Part shown: in pieces, positions 46,108-55,768 of the stretch
Layout: the number at the start of each line of letters is the position of its first letter
How positions within the stretch are numbered: position 1 is the first letter of the stretch
DNA from: Acidobacteriota bacterium
GTDB taxonomy: Bacteria; Acidobacteriota; Blastocatellia; Pyrinomonadales; Pyrinomonadaceae
Assembly (NCBI GenBank): GCA_019639175.1
Contig: JAHBSK010000008.1
Span: forward strand, 62,001 to 126,000
Length of the DNA: 64,000 bases
Direction: 5' to 3'
Made by a program: the position numbers and the translations under genes
The notes under the pieces: model-generated
The model's input: only the letters and a program-made list of their open reading frames with translations
What the model was told of the DNA's origin: nothing
The model's database searches: none

Positions 46108-47850
46108 ATGGAAAACGAAGAACCTTCCAAGACCCATCTTCGCACAACCGTCCGCCATTTGGTCATCGGGCGGCTGTTGGCGATAATATTGCTGCTGTTC
46201 AGCAGTTGGATATGGTACAGCGGAACGCTGACGATAAGCCTTAACGAACTGCCTTCCGGGCCGCTGCAGGTCTTTCTGGTATCTATCTTTCTCACGGCGA
46301 TCTATCTGCTGCTTGCGGGTTTTGCGGGCTGGCTGGATTGGCAGGTACGCATCCAGTTTTTATTCGACGCCGTGCTGATAACGTGGCTGGTGTGGCTGAC
46401 GGGCGATCTTTCGTCGCCGTATGTGACACTTTATATAGTTCTCATCAGTGTTTCAAGCCTGTTTTTACGGCCGCTTTCCACGCTGATCATGGCCCTGCTT
46501 TCGGTTGGATTGTTCATCGGACTGGCCGTATGCGTCGCTTTTTCCGTCATAGAATCACACGGCATCATGCAGCCGCCCGGAAAAATGGTTCAGCTTGCCA
46601 GCTTTCATGTTGTGGCGTTTCTGATCGTGGGCCTGCTTGCGGCGCGTCTGTCCGACCGCCGTTTCTCAGGCGAACAGCTCAAAGAAACGGCAAAAAGCCT
46701 TGCCTCGCTGAGGGCCTTGCACGAGCGTATCATCGAATCGATCCGCTCCGGCCTGATAACCACTGATCTGGATGGCAGAATATACACGATCAACGCTGCC
46801 GGTGCCGAAATAACGGGCTACGCTCCGGAATCTCTGGTCGGACGTTCCGCCGTCAGCCTCTTTGGCGATCTTTCCGAGCCGATACGCCTGTCAGTCGAAG
46901 CCGATATGGTCGGCGAACAGCTTCCCCGCTTTGAGGCTGACATGGCGACGCCCGAGGGGTTTGCGATCCACGTCGGATTCAGCCTCTGTCAGCTTTTGTC
47001 AGAAGAGAAGGTTGCGACCGGCTATATCATCACTTTTCAGGACCTGACCGAGGTTCGCTCGATGGAGGAAAGCGTCCGCCGAAAAGACCGCCTTGCTGCC
47101 GTTGGACGCGTCGGTGCCGGCCTTGCACATGAGATCCGCAATCCGCTCGGAGCGATGCGCGGAGCGATACAGGTGCTCGAATCATCAACGCCGCCCGATT
47201 CGATGCAGGCTGACCTGATGGGCATAATTCTTCGCGAATCGGACCGCCTGAATTCCATCATCACCAATTTTCTGAGCTATGCGCGGCCAAAGGTCGGCGA
47301 TTACAGCGACACGGACGTTTGCGAGGCGATACGCGACACGCTCACGCTTTTGCGGCACGGCCCTGACGTCAAACCTTCGCACAAATTTGAGGAGCATTTC
47401 CCCTCGGAACCGGTCTTTATCGCCGCCGATGTCACGCAGTTGAAACAGGTTTTCTGGAATCTGGCGAGAAACTCGCTCAACGCCATGCCCGACGGCGGCA
47501 AGCTGACCATGCGCGTCCAGCCGATACCCGTAAATCGTGTCCGCATTGAGGTTGAGGACACAGGCGTCGGGATGTCGCAGGAGCAGGTCGCGCAGGTTTT
47601 CGAGCCTTTTTCGGTATCGACAACGGGCGGCACGGGCCTCGGCCTGTCCATCGTTTACCAGATAATCCGCGAGCATGGCGGAACGGTCAATATCAAAAGT
47701 TACGAGGGCGAAGGCACAAAGATCACTGTCGAGCTTCCCATTGAGCAGACGCAAAAGAACGACGCGAACGGGGCCAAATCGGCGATACATGATTCGCACG
47801 TTCCTTCGCCGCTGACGAACCTGCTGAACGTAAAGAAAACGGATAAATAA
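46108..47850 (+). CDS. pilS: Sensor histidine kinase PilS-like
   Basis: 580 residues. Six hydrophobic segments occupy about the first 190 residues, followed by a PAS domain (about 215-325: GLITTDLDGRIYTINAAGAE). HisKA has the phosphoacceptor His in GAGLAHEIRNPLGAMRGA, and the HATPase domain has FWNLARNSLNAMPDGG and GGTGLGLSIVYQIIREHGG. This layout is that of PilS/NtrB-type kinases. A response regulator with a sigma-54 domain lies 107 bp downstream, then the pilin gene, so it probably controls type IV pili. The name rests on context. Confidence 0.85.
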   Translation: MENEEPSKTHLRTTVRHLVIGRLLAIILLLFSSWIWYSGTLTISLNELPSGPLQVFLVSIFLTAIYLLLAGFAGWLDWQVRIQFLFDAVLITWLVWLTGDLSSPYVTLYIVLISVSSLFLRPLSTLIMALLSVGLFIGLAVCVAFSVIESHGIMQPPGKMVQLASFHVVAFLIVGLLAARLSDRRFSGEQLKETAKSLASLRALHERIIESIRSGLITTDLDGRIYTINAAGAEITGYAPESLVGRSAVSLFGDLSEPIRLSVEADMVGEQLPRFEADMATPEGFAIHVGFSLCQLLSEEKVATGYIITFQDLTEVRSMEESVRRKDRLAAVGRVGAGLAHEIRNPLGAMRGAIQVLESSTPPDSMQADLMGIILRESDRLNSIITNFLSYARPKVGDYSDTDVCEAIRDTLTLLRHGPDVKPSHKFEEHFPSEPVFIAADVTQLKQVFWNLARNSLNAMPDGGKLTMRVQPIPVNRVRIEVEDTGVGMSQEQVAQVFEPFSVSTTGGTGLGLSIVYQIIREHGGTVNIKSYEGEGTKITVELPIEQTQKNDANGAKSAIHDSHVPSPLTNLLNVKKTDK

Positions 47851-47957
47851 TTTTACCCTTGAATAAACATACCGTTTTTTGTGACAATAGAAGTTAGCCC
47901 GCCGTTCGGCTCGGAGCAGGCGGCTTCCTTCAACAATCCTTTTTTGCCAATTTAACA

Positions 47958-49352
47958 ATGCCTAACTTACTGATCGTTGACGACGAACAAAGCTATCGGC
48001 AGCTTCTAAGTCTCGTTTTTGGAGATGCCGGATACAACATCAAGACCGCGGCAAACGGCCGCGAGGCGCTTGAGCTTCTCAAGGCCGAACCGATCGACAT
48101 GATCGTGTCGGATGTGCGGATGCCAGACCTTGACGGCATCGATATGCTGCGCGAGCTTCGCGAGACTATGCCCGATGTCGGCATCGTGTTTATGACGGCG
48201 CACGCGTCGGTCGAGGCCGCGCGCGAGGCGTTCAAACTCGGCGCCGATGATTTCATTGAAAAGCCGTTCGATGTCGATGAACTGAAGCTGATCGTCAAAA
48301 AGGCACTGGACAAACAGGAGCTTATCGTCGAGAACCGCGCGTTCAAACGCGCACAGCGCGAACGCGGCAGCATAAAGAACATCGTCGGCAATTCGTCAAA
48401 GATGCAGGCGATCTATCAGATGATAGAGACGGTCGCCGAGGTGCAGTCAACCGTTCTCATCACCGGCGAAAGCGGGACCGGAAAGGAACTGGTCGCAAGG
48501 GCGATTCACGACCGCGGCCCGCGTGCGGAAAAACCGTTCATTTCGATAAACTGCGGCGCGTTCACCGAAACACTGCTTGAATCGGAGCTTTTTGGTTACA
48601 TAAAAGGAGCTTTTACCGGAGCGAACACGAACCGCAAGGGCCTTTTTGAAGCTGCGGACAAAGGCACGATCTTTCTGGATGAGATCGGCGAAATGACACC
48701 GGCGATGCAGGTAAAGCTGCTCCGTGTTTTGCAGGAACGCCGCGTTCGGCCCGTCGGTGCTCACGAAGAACTGCCTGTCGATGCCCGCGTGATCGCCGCA
48801 ACAAATCGCGACCTGAAACAGATGTCCGTTGACGGAACATTTCGCGAAGACCTGTTCTATCGTATCTCGGTCATCCCGATCAGCCTGCCGCCGCTTCGCG
48901 AAAGGCCGGAGGATATTCCCGAACTTGTCAGCCATTTTGTCGAGAAATTCTGCAAACTTGCGGGCCGTTCTGTCTCAGTTTCGCCAAAGACGATGGGCAT
49001 GTTGGAAAACTATGTCTGGGGCGGCAACGTCCGCGAGCTTGAGCACACCATCGAACGCGCCGTCGCGCTTGAACGCGAGAACGAGATACAGCCCGAACGC
49101 CTGCCCGAACACATAACCAATTACAATCCTGACCGCATAAAGGCCGAATTCAGCCTGCCGGACGACGGCCTGAACCTCGCCGCTCACCTTGATAACCTTG
49201 AAAAGACCTATGTCATCGAGGCCCTGAAAATTACCGCCGGAAACCAAACCAAAGCCGCCGACCTCCTCCAAATGCAGGTCCGCTCTCTCCGCCACCTCCT
49301 CGATAAACACTCCATCCGAACCCTGTCCGCCAAAATTCGCTCCGGAGAGTGA
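47958..49352 (+). CDS. pilR: Sigma-54-dependent response regulator PilR-like
   Basis: 464 residues: receiver domain ([18 protein letters not shown], Asp in [13 protein letters not shown], Lys in DFIEKPFD), AAA+ domain ([15 protein letters not shown], the sigma-54 contact motif [21 protein letters not shown]) and a C-terminal Fis-type helix-turn-helix ([14 protein letters not shown]). It activates sigma-54 holoenzyme and its likely target is the pilin promoter at 49907. No clear ribosome site precedes ATG 47958. Paired with the kinase at 46108. Confidence 0.9.
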   Translation: MPNLLIVDDEQSYRQLLSLVFGDAGYNIKTAANGREALELLKAEPIDMIVSDVRMPDLDGIDMLRELRETMPDVGIVFMTAHASVEAAREAFKLGADDFIEKPFDVDELKLIVKKALDKQELIVENRAFKRAQRERGSIKNIVGNSSKMQAIYQMIETVAEVQSTVLITGESGTGKELVARAIHDRGPRAEKPFISINCGAFTETLLESELFGYIKGAFTGANTNRKGLFEAADKGTIFLDEIGEMTPAMQVKLLRVLQERRVRPVGAHEELPVDARVIAATNRDLKQMSVDGTFREDLFYRISVIPISLPPLRERPEDIPELVSHFVEKFCKLAGRSVSVSPKTMGMLENYVWGGNVRELEHTIERAVALERENEIQPERLPEHITNYNPDRIKAEFSLPDDGLNLAAHLDNLEKTYVIEALKITAGNQTKAADLLQMQVRSLRHLLDKHSIRTLSAKIRSGE

Positions 49353-49453
49353 TGAATCCGGGAGATGTCAGAACCGCCTGCGTAAGCAGGTGGCCGGTTC
49401 CAAGAGTTTAGGCCTTTATCTCCCCATCTCTTCTCCCCGGGCTTTGCCCCATA

Positions 49454-49592
49454 GCACTGCGGTCTGGCTGTGCCAGACCGTAAGCGATCCCCAAAACTTA
49501 AGGAGGCTGTGCCTCTGTCATATAAAAGAGGCACAGCCTCAAACGATTTTTAGAGAGTCTCACCCGGTCGGGCATAGCACCGACCGCAGTGC
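49454..49592. repeat. Three-hairpin intergenic repeat, copy 1
   Basis: About 139 bp bounded by GCACTGCGGTC and GACCGCAGTGC. Hairpin 1 is CGGTCTGGC-TGT-GCCAGACCG, hairpin 2 GAGGCTGTGCCTC / GAGGCACAGCCTC followed by a T-run, hairpin 3 CGGTCGG-GCATAGCA-CCGACCG. The same layout is found at 59105. Hairpin 2 with its Ts could terminate transcription from pilR. Confidence 0.85.
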
Positions 49593-49638
49593 AGTATGGC
49601 ATAGCCATCAGGCAGAAACACGACCGTTAGGGAGTGTG
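49565..49638. repeat. 74-bp direct repeat, copy A
   Basis: Hairpin 3 of the three-hairpin repeat plus a tail ending in gggagtgtg. A second copy with about eight differences lies at 51495-51568. Confidence 0.8.
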
Positions 49639-49867
49639 TTGAAAATGCGGATGTGGAATTGGAATAAAGATGTAAAACACTCACACCCTCATTACCATTC
49701 GGGTTTCCGCCTCTTTCCGGCTCAAGACCCGTCTCCTGACAAAAAATGTCAGTGACTTTTTACCAAAATCTGTTATCCGACACAATAAACTTCTGCCGAT
49801 ATATCATATTGACCGACCCCCTCTCTAACAGTTTACTTCCTTTAACTTATTGAAACTCCTGGCTTTA

Positions 49868-49902
49868 TGTCTCCTGTCTCCTGTCTCCCGTCTCCTGTCT
49901 CC
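49868..49902. repeat. Five tandem TGTCTCC heptamers before the pilin promoter
   Basis: Five exact 7-bp units (four tgtctcc, one cgtctcc) end four bases before the -24 element at 49907. TGTC cores resemble those in the known PilR sites of Pseudomonas, but their position next to the promoter is closer than usual for an enhancer. Confidence 0.75.
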
Positions 49903-49906
49903 ACTC

Positions 49907-49922
49907 TGGCACGCATCTTGTA
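49907..49922 (+). promoter_or_regulatory. Sigma-54 promoter of the pilin gene
   Basis: TGGCACGCATCTTGTA: TGGCAC, five bases, TTGT, a near-consensus -24/-12 promoter. It would start transcription near 49933, about 50 bp before the pilin start codon. PilR, a sigma-54 activator, is encoded just upstream. Confidence 0.85.
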
Positions 49923-49981
49923 ATAAGTATCCTCGCCTGGGAAAGGTAAGATTCAGACACGTTACAAATTTTTAGGAGATT

Positions 49982-50476
49982 GTGAATTTAGACATGAAAA
50001 ATCAGAAAGGTTTCTCGCTCATCGAACTCTTGATCGTTGTGGTTATCATCGGTATCATCGCCGCGATCGCTATCCCGAACCTGCTGGCGGCCCGCCGCTC
50101 GGCTAACGAAGGTTCGACCGTTGCTTCTCTTCGTACACTGACAGGTGCACAGGCTACCTATCAGTCAACCAGCCCGACAGGCGACTTTGGTACTGCTGCT
50201 GAATTGGTCGCCGGCGGACTTATCGACACAGTCCTCGGATCAGGAAACAAGAGTGGATATGCATTCACGCTGAATCGGCTTCTTAGATCAGCAACTGAGC
50301 CTGCCCGCTTTGACCACAGTGCAATTCCGACCCAGTTCGGCGGCATCGGTGCAACAGGTACACGCAGCTTCTACAGCAATGAATCCGGTGTTATCTATGC
50401 TAACACGACTGCAGCAGCACCTACTGCCGACGGTGCTACCCGTGTAGTAACAGGCGGCACACCGCTCAACCAGTAG
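49982..50476 (+). CDS. pilA: Type IV pilin PilA-like
   Basis: 164-residue prepilin (GTG 49982 or ATG 49994 as start; AGGAGA lies just upstream). A short basic leader MKNQKG precedes the prepilin peptidase site before F, with the conserved glutamate in FSLIELLIVVVIIGIIAAIA. The hydrophobic helix is followed by IPNLLAARRSANEGSTVASL and a small beta-rich globular part, as in GspG/PilA-type pilins of this phylum. Its promoter is sigma-54 dependent and a terminator follows, so it is a single-gene transcript. Confidence 0.92.
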   Translation: MNLDMKNQKGFSLIELLIVVVIIGIIAAIAIPNLLAARRSANEGSTVASLRTLTGAQATYQSTSPTGDFGTAAELVAGGLIDTVLGSGNKSGYAFTLNRLLRSATEPARFDHSAIPTQFGGIGATGTRSFYSNESGVIYANTTAAAPTADGATRVVTGGTPLNQ

Positions 50477-50522
50477 TCCTAACAATGTGATGGTATAAAG
50501 TTCACCCTTTATAACCTTAGCC

Positions 50523-50558
50523 AAAAAGAGGGAACGGTTCATCCGCTTCCCTCTTTTT
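50523..50558 (+). terminator. Terminator after the pilin gene
   Basis: A 12-bp stem (AAAAAGAGGGAA with TTCCCTCTTTTT) followed by gtattttt; the symmetry makes it able to act on both strands. Confidence 0.85.
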
Positions 50559-50571
50559 GTATTTTTAGGCA

Positions 50572-50679
50572 TTGGGCTTTGAACTTTGATCTTTGATCTT
50601 TGGGCTTTGAGCTTTGGGCTTTGGGTTTTGGGCTTTGGGCTTTGATCTTTGGGCTTTGGGCTTTGGTCTTAGGCTTTAT
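50572..50679. repeat. Heptamer minisatellite (GGGCTTT type)
   Basis: About fourteen 7-bp units of the form GRNCTTT (gggcttt, gaacttt, gatcttt, gagcttt). It lies between the pilin terminator and the transposase and has no credible coding content. Confidence 0.85.
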
Positions 50680-50730
50680 CTCCTCTACTCCTTGTCTCCT
50701 TTTCTCCCCGTCTCCCTGTCTCTCCTTCTT

Positions 50731-51453
50731 GCAGCTTGCTGCCATGATGTGCGGCGAAGCTTGCTTCGCCGACCCGGCCTACAATACGCCGGCGGCTTGC
50801 CGCCGATCATTCTCTCCATCTAAGTTTCTTAATATCCACAATTAAAGGTTCATCATCCAAAAGAGCTTTCCTCATCCAAAACCTCGCGCTCGAAAAAACA
50901 TAGTCCTCCATGTTTTCGGCCAAACCGGCCTGAACAGGATTATTATGGATATAGCCAACCTTCTGCATCAGCATCCGCTCGGACGTGATTATAAAAGTAT
51001 TGGGATGATGCTGCCAAACGGAGTATTTATGCCCGCCGCGAGCCTCGATCCTGAGTTTCTCAAGCGAGCTTTCATAACCTTTTCCCTTCAAAAAATCTAT
51101 TATTCTTCTGGCGGCAATGCCATTCAGATACCTTAGAATGCCTGACGGCCGCCGATTTCCATCTGTAACGATATGATAGTGATCCGGCATTACCGAATAA
51201 GAATAAATATCAAACTCCCCGGAACGTCGGGCTTCGTCCAAAGCACTGCATAACAGTCGCGATATCTGGGCCGTCTGGAAGATAGGGAGTCGAGAATGAG
51301 TGACACATGTAAAGAAATAACATGGGTTGTCTTTTGAAATGTAGGGCATATTTTTGAAGAGATAATATTTGAAAATCTATGTGCGGGCAAGCCCGCTGTT
51401 TTTTTCCAACCGCGGAAAAATAAATTTTTCCGCACATCATAGCGGCAAGCCGC
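50731..51453. mobile_element. REP-associated transposase unit with flanking hairpin repeats
   Basis: A transposase gene between two inverted copies of a REP-like block. Left: GCAGCTTGCTGC hairpin, CATGATGTG, GGCGAAGC-TT-GCTTCGCC, then GGCGGC-TT-GCCGCC at 50791. Right (minus strand): GCGGCTTGCCGC, TATGATGTG, CGGAAAAA hairpin, then GCGGGC-TT-GCCCGC at 51383. The cores 50734-50754 and 51430-51450 match at 19 of 21 positions in inverted orientation. Confidence 0.75.
50807..51349 (-). CDS. REP-associated tyrosine transposase (RAYT)
   Basis: 180 residues of the Y1 (IS200-like) transposase family. The metal-binding HUH-type motif appears as PDHYHIV, and YIHNNPVQAGL near the C-terminus carries the catalytic tyrosine and is diagnostic for RAYTs. 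These proteins are thought to cut and spread REP sequences as single strands. The gene is flanked by inverted hairpin repeats and lies between the two 74-bp repeat copies at 49565 and 51495. It is full length and looks intact. Confidence 0.9.
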   Translation of the reverse strand: MPYISKDNPCYFFTCVTHSRLPIFQTAQISRLLCSALDEARRSGEFDIYSYSVMPDHYHIVTDGNRRPSGILRYLNGIAARRIIDFLKGKGYESSLEKLRIEARGGHKYSVWQHHPNTFIITSERMLMQKVGYIHNNPVQAGLAENMEDYVFSSARFWMRKALLDDEPLIVDIKKLRWRE

Positions 51454-51456
51454 AAA

Positions 51457-51600
51457 AGGCGGAAACACGACCGTTAGGGAGTGTGCTCTTTTCTCGGTCA
51501 GGCATAGCTCCGACCGCAGTGCAGTATGGCACAGCCACAAGGCGGAAACACGACCGTCAGGGGGTGTGTAAAAAACCCCCTCATTACCTTTCGGGTTTCC
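51457..51600. repeat. Repeat cluster downstream of the RAYT start
   Basis: Contains a tail copy (aggcggaaacacgaccgtta) at 51457, copy B of the 74-bp repeat at 51495-51568 with a fragment of the three-hairpin element, and an inverted partner gtttccgcct near 51590. The same inverted pair aggc..gaaac / gtttccgcct brackets 49611-49714. No gene in this 370-bp spacer. Confidence 0.75.
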
Positions 51601-51723
51601 GCCTTGGAAACGAAAAACCTCTTTTGCTTTTGCCGCGACCCTGTTAAAATATTAGAGAGTTCCTAGCGGCCTCATTCCACTTTCCAAACGACAGCAACAC
51701 ACCTCAACAGCGATTTCAGCCAA

Positions 51724-53412
51724 ATGACATCCGACACTACAAAACCGACAACCGCGCCTTCTAAGGCCCGACTTCGCGACATTGCCATAATTCTGCTGTT
51801 TTCGGCTGTTCTGGTTTCCCCTATCGCTCTGTTTGGGATACCGGATAATTTTGACGTAATGGAGCATATGCGCTTTGCGGTTACGTACAGCGACTCGCTT
51901 AGCAGAGGCGACGTTCTGGCAGTATGGTCCGACAAAGATAATTTTGGATTTGGCGGCGCGGGGGTAAGGCTTTATCCGCCGCTGACCTATATTTTATTCA
52001 GCTTTATTCACCTATTTATATCCGGCTGGCATTTACCGCTCAGCATCCTGCTTTTTATTGGTATGGCCATCGGATGTCTTGGCGTTTACAAATTCACTGA
52101 TGAGTTCTACCCTAATGGCTATCCGTTGTTGGCAGCTTTGGTTTATGCGTTAGTTCCCTATCATCTCTTCCAAATATTCCAACTGTTTCTGCTTGCCGAG
52201 TTTATGGCTGCGGCTTTTACTCCTTTCGTTTTCTATTACGGCACAAAGATCGTCAGAGATGGCGGCATCAAAAACTCGCTCCTGTTTTCATTGTTCTTTT
52301 CTCTGGTGGTTCTGTCGCATATTCCTTCGACAATTATCTTATCTATCGCCCTGGCCCTCTTTCTGGCAATACAGATCAGAAAAGAAACATTTTTCCGAAC
52401 CGCTCTTTATACCATTGTCTCAGCGATACTGACCTTGACCGCAACTGCCTTCTATTGGCTAAAAGTAATTACCGAGGTCAAATGGGTAAAACATGACGCC
52501 GTCGATTATCACAACAGCGGCCTCTACACCTATTCTTCATATTTGTTTCCGATATTTCTTGACCCGCCGGATTTTTACCAAATGAAAGTTCTGTGGATGT
52601 TTGATGTCAACATTGCTTTGATGCTCGTTACATTCTTGTTTTTGGCATCGTATCTTTTGGTGAAAAGAAAAGCAGATGCTTTGCTGGCCTCGATATTGGC
52701 AACCGCCTGTCTATCATTATTTTTGACCACTTTCTTAAGCAGTCCGATCTGGAACAATATTGAATTTTTGCAAAAGCTCCAATTCCCCTGGCGTTGGCTT
52801 TCGATAGCAATGATAATGACAGCCATTCTGTCCGCCGCTTTTGTTGAAACATTAAAGGAGCAAAAGGCCGCGATCGGGCGCCCTCTGATATATTCATTGG
52901 TCACGTTGGTGTTTGTCACCGCGACCTTTGTGACTTCACAGATAATCATCCCGATGGCCCCGCTTTCTCCGGCAGAATTTGACCGACAGGTTGATGAACT
53001 TGGTGCAACGATAGGATGCAAATGCTGGTGGCCGGTCTGGGCAGAAGGAGAGGCTCTCGGCACCAAGGAAAAGGTTTTGATCTCCGACAGGAACGTGGAA
53101 GTTGAAATTTGGGAAAGTCCTGATCGAAGATTCAACATTGCTGCCGGACAGGCCGGCAATGCCCGAATCGCCACATTTTATTATCCGTACTGGAGAGGTG
53201 AGGTAAACGGCTCCGCTGTTGAGGTTTCGGCTGCGGATGACGGGACGATCCTGATCCCCGTTCCTTCAGAACAAGCCGAGGTAAGACTTTTCTTTGACGA
53301 ACCGATGTTTCTTATAACTTCAAAATATATCTCCCTGGCAACCTGGCTGCTTTTGATAATTGCTTTGCTCGCGACTTCAAGGAGATCTTCAAAACTCTAT
53401 CAACCGGCCTAG
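51724..53412 (+). CDS. Polytopic membrane protein (6-pyruvoyl-tetrahydropterin synthase-related family)
   Basis: 562 residues with about ten to twelve hydrophobic segments. The region after the first helix (NFDVMEHMRFAVTYSDSL, LYPPLTYILFSFIHL, ALVYALVPYHLFQIF, LLAEFMAAAFTPFVFYYG) matches the membrane family annotated as 6-pyruvoyl-tetrahydropterin synthase-related, which looks like GT-C type glycosyltransferases. An Asp (NFD) follows helix 1 as in such enzymes. A soluble beta-rich part (about 430-520) precedes the last helix. Substrate unknown; the gene stands alone. Confidence 0.7.
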   Translation: MTSDTTKPTTAPSKARLRDIAIILLFSAVLVSPIALFGIPDNFDVMEHMRFAVTYSDSLSRGDVLAVWSDKDNFGFGGAGVRLYPPLTYILFSFIHLFISGWHLPLSILLFIGMAIGCLGVYKFTDEFYPNGYPLLAALVYALVPYHLFQIFQLFLLAEFMAAAFTPFVFYYGTKIVRDGGIKNSLLFSLFFSLVVLSHIPSTIILSIALALFLAIQIRKETFFRTALYTIVSAILTLTATAFYWLKVITEVKWVKHDAVDYHNSGLYTYSSYLFPIFLDPPDFYQMKVLWMFDVNIALMLVTFLFLASYLLVKRKADALLASILATACLSLFLTTFLSSPIWNNIEFLQKLQFPWRWLSIAMIMTAILSAAFVETLKEQKAAIGRPLIYSLVTLVFVTATFVTSQIIIPMAPLSPAEFDRQVDELGATIGCKCWWPVWAEGEALGTKEKVLISDRNVEVEIWESPDRRFNIAAGQAGNARIATFYYPYWRGEVNGSAVEVSAADDGTILIPVPSEQAEVRLFFDEPMFLITSKYISLATWLLLIIALLATSRRSSKLYQPA

Positions 53413-53521
53413 CGGTTTTTCCTTACCATCAACGCGAGATTCTTAAGTAAACATATGTAAGCGTCGGTTATGAAAAAGCGCGGTTTGGTCAGGTGAAATA
53501 CGGCGGGTGACGACGCAATGT

Positions 53522-53556
53522 AAAAAAGCCCCATTTCCTTTCGGAAAATGAGGCTT
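53522..53556 (-). terminator. Terminator after atpC
   Basis: Minus strand: a 13-bp stem with mismatches (AAGCCTCATTTTCC with GGAAATGGGGCTT, GAAA loop) followed by Ts, 33 bp past the atpC stop codon. The rest of the spacer back to 53413 holds no other feature. Confidence 0.85.
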
Positions 53557-53588
53557 GATCCTGAAAGGCGGCTAACCGATTTTGGGTT

Positions 53589-53990
53589 CTATCTGTCAGC
53601 GGCGAGGCGGAGTTTTATGTCGGCGGTTTCGAGGCGTTCGCGCTCAGCCTCGGTCTCGTCAAGCGGCGATGAAGCGACGGCCTGAAGCGCCTGTTCAGCC
53701 TCTTTTTTCTCGCGGCGCTCGGCCTCTATGTCGATCTCGTCCGGCGTAACGGCATTGTCCGTCAGGACGGCAACTTTGTTCGAGCTGACCTCGACAAAAC
53801 CGCCGCCGACCGCAAGACGGTCGCCCGCTCCGCCGTGATTTGCCTGCAAAATGCCCGGTTTCAGTGCCGAAATAAGCGGCACGTGATCGGTAAAAATGCC
53901 GATCTCGCCCGACGCCGTCGGCACAACGACCGAATCAACATCAGCATCAAACACACGGCGTTCAGGGGTTACTATTTCGAGTTTTATCAT
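53589..53990 (-). CDS. atpC: ATP synthase epsilon subunit
   Basis: 133 residues. The beta-sandwich domain (MIKLEIVTPERRVFDADVDS, GEIGIFTDHVPLIS, GGGFVEVSSNKVAVLTDNA) is followed by a two-helix C-terminal domain (ERREKKEAEQALQAVASSPL) that can inhibit the enzyme. It couples rotation of the central stalk to catalysis in the F1 sector. It follows atpD, with a hairpin-forming 85-bp spacer between them. Confidence 0.93.
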   Translation of the reverse strand: MIKLEIVTPERRVFDADVDSVVVPTASGEIGIFTDHVPLISALKPGILQANHGGAGDRLAVGGGFVEVSSNKVAVLTDNAVTPDEIDIEAERREKKEAEQALQAVASSPLDETEAERERLETADIKLRLAADR

Positions 53991-54003
53991 GAGCTACAAA
54001 ATG

Positions 54004-54073
54004 TTGGCGGTTGGCAGAAAGCGGTTGGCGGTCGGTAATTGACCGCCTTCCGCAAACCGCCAACTGCCTGCTG
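54004..54073. repeat. 7-bp-period long inverted repeat between atpD and atpC
   Basis: The spacer reads as ten 7-bp units (ttggcgg, ttggcag, aaagcgg, ttggcgg, tcggtaa, ttgaccg, ccttccg, caaaccg, ccaactg, cctgctg) and the second half is roughly the inverse complement of the first. The atpD-atpC mRNA would form a long imperfect hairpin here, overlapping the last sense codons not at all. Confidence 0.75.
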
Positions 54074-54075
54074 AA

Positions 54076-55768
<1,693 letters not shown>

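Noticed and set aside
50572..50679. CRISPR-like array
   Set aside because: Units are only 7 bp and degenerate, with no spacers of 25-40 bp and no cas genes nearby.
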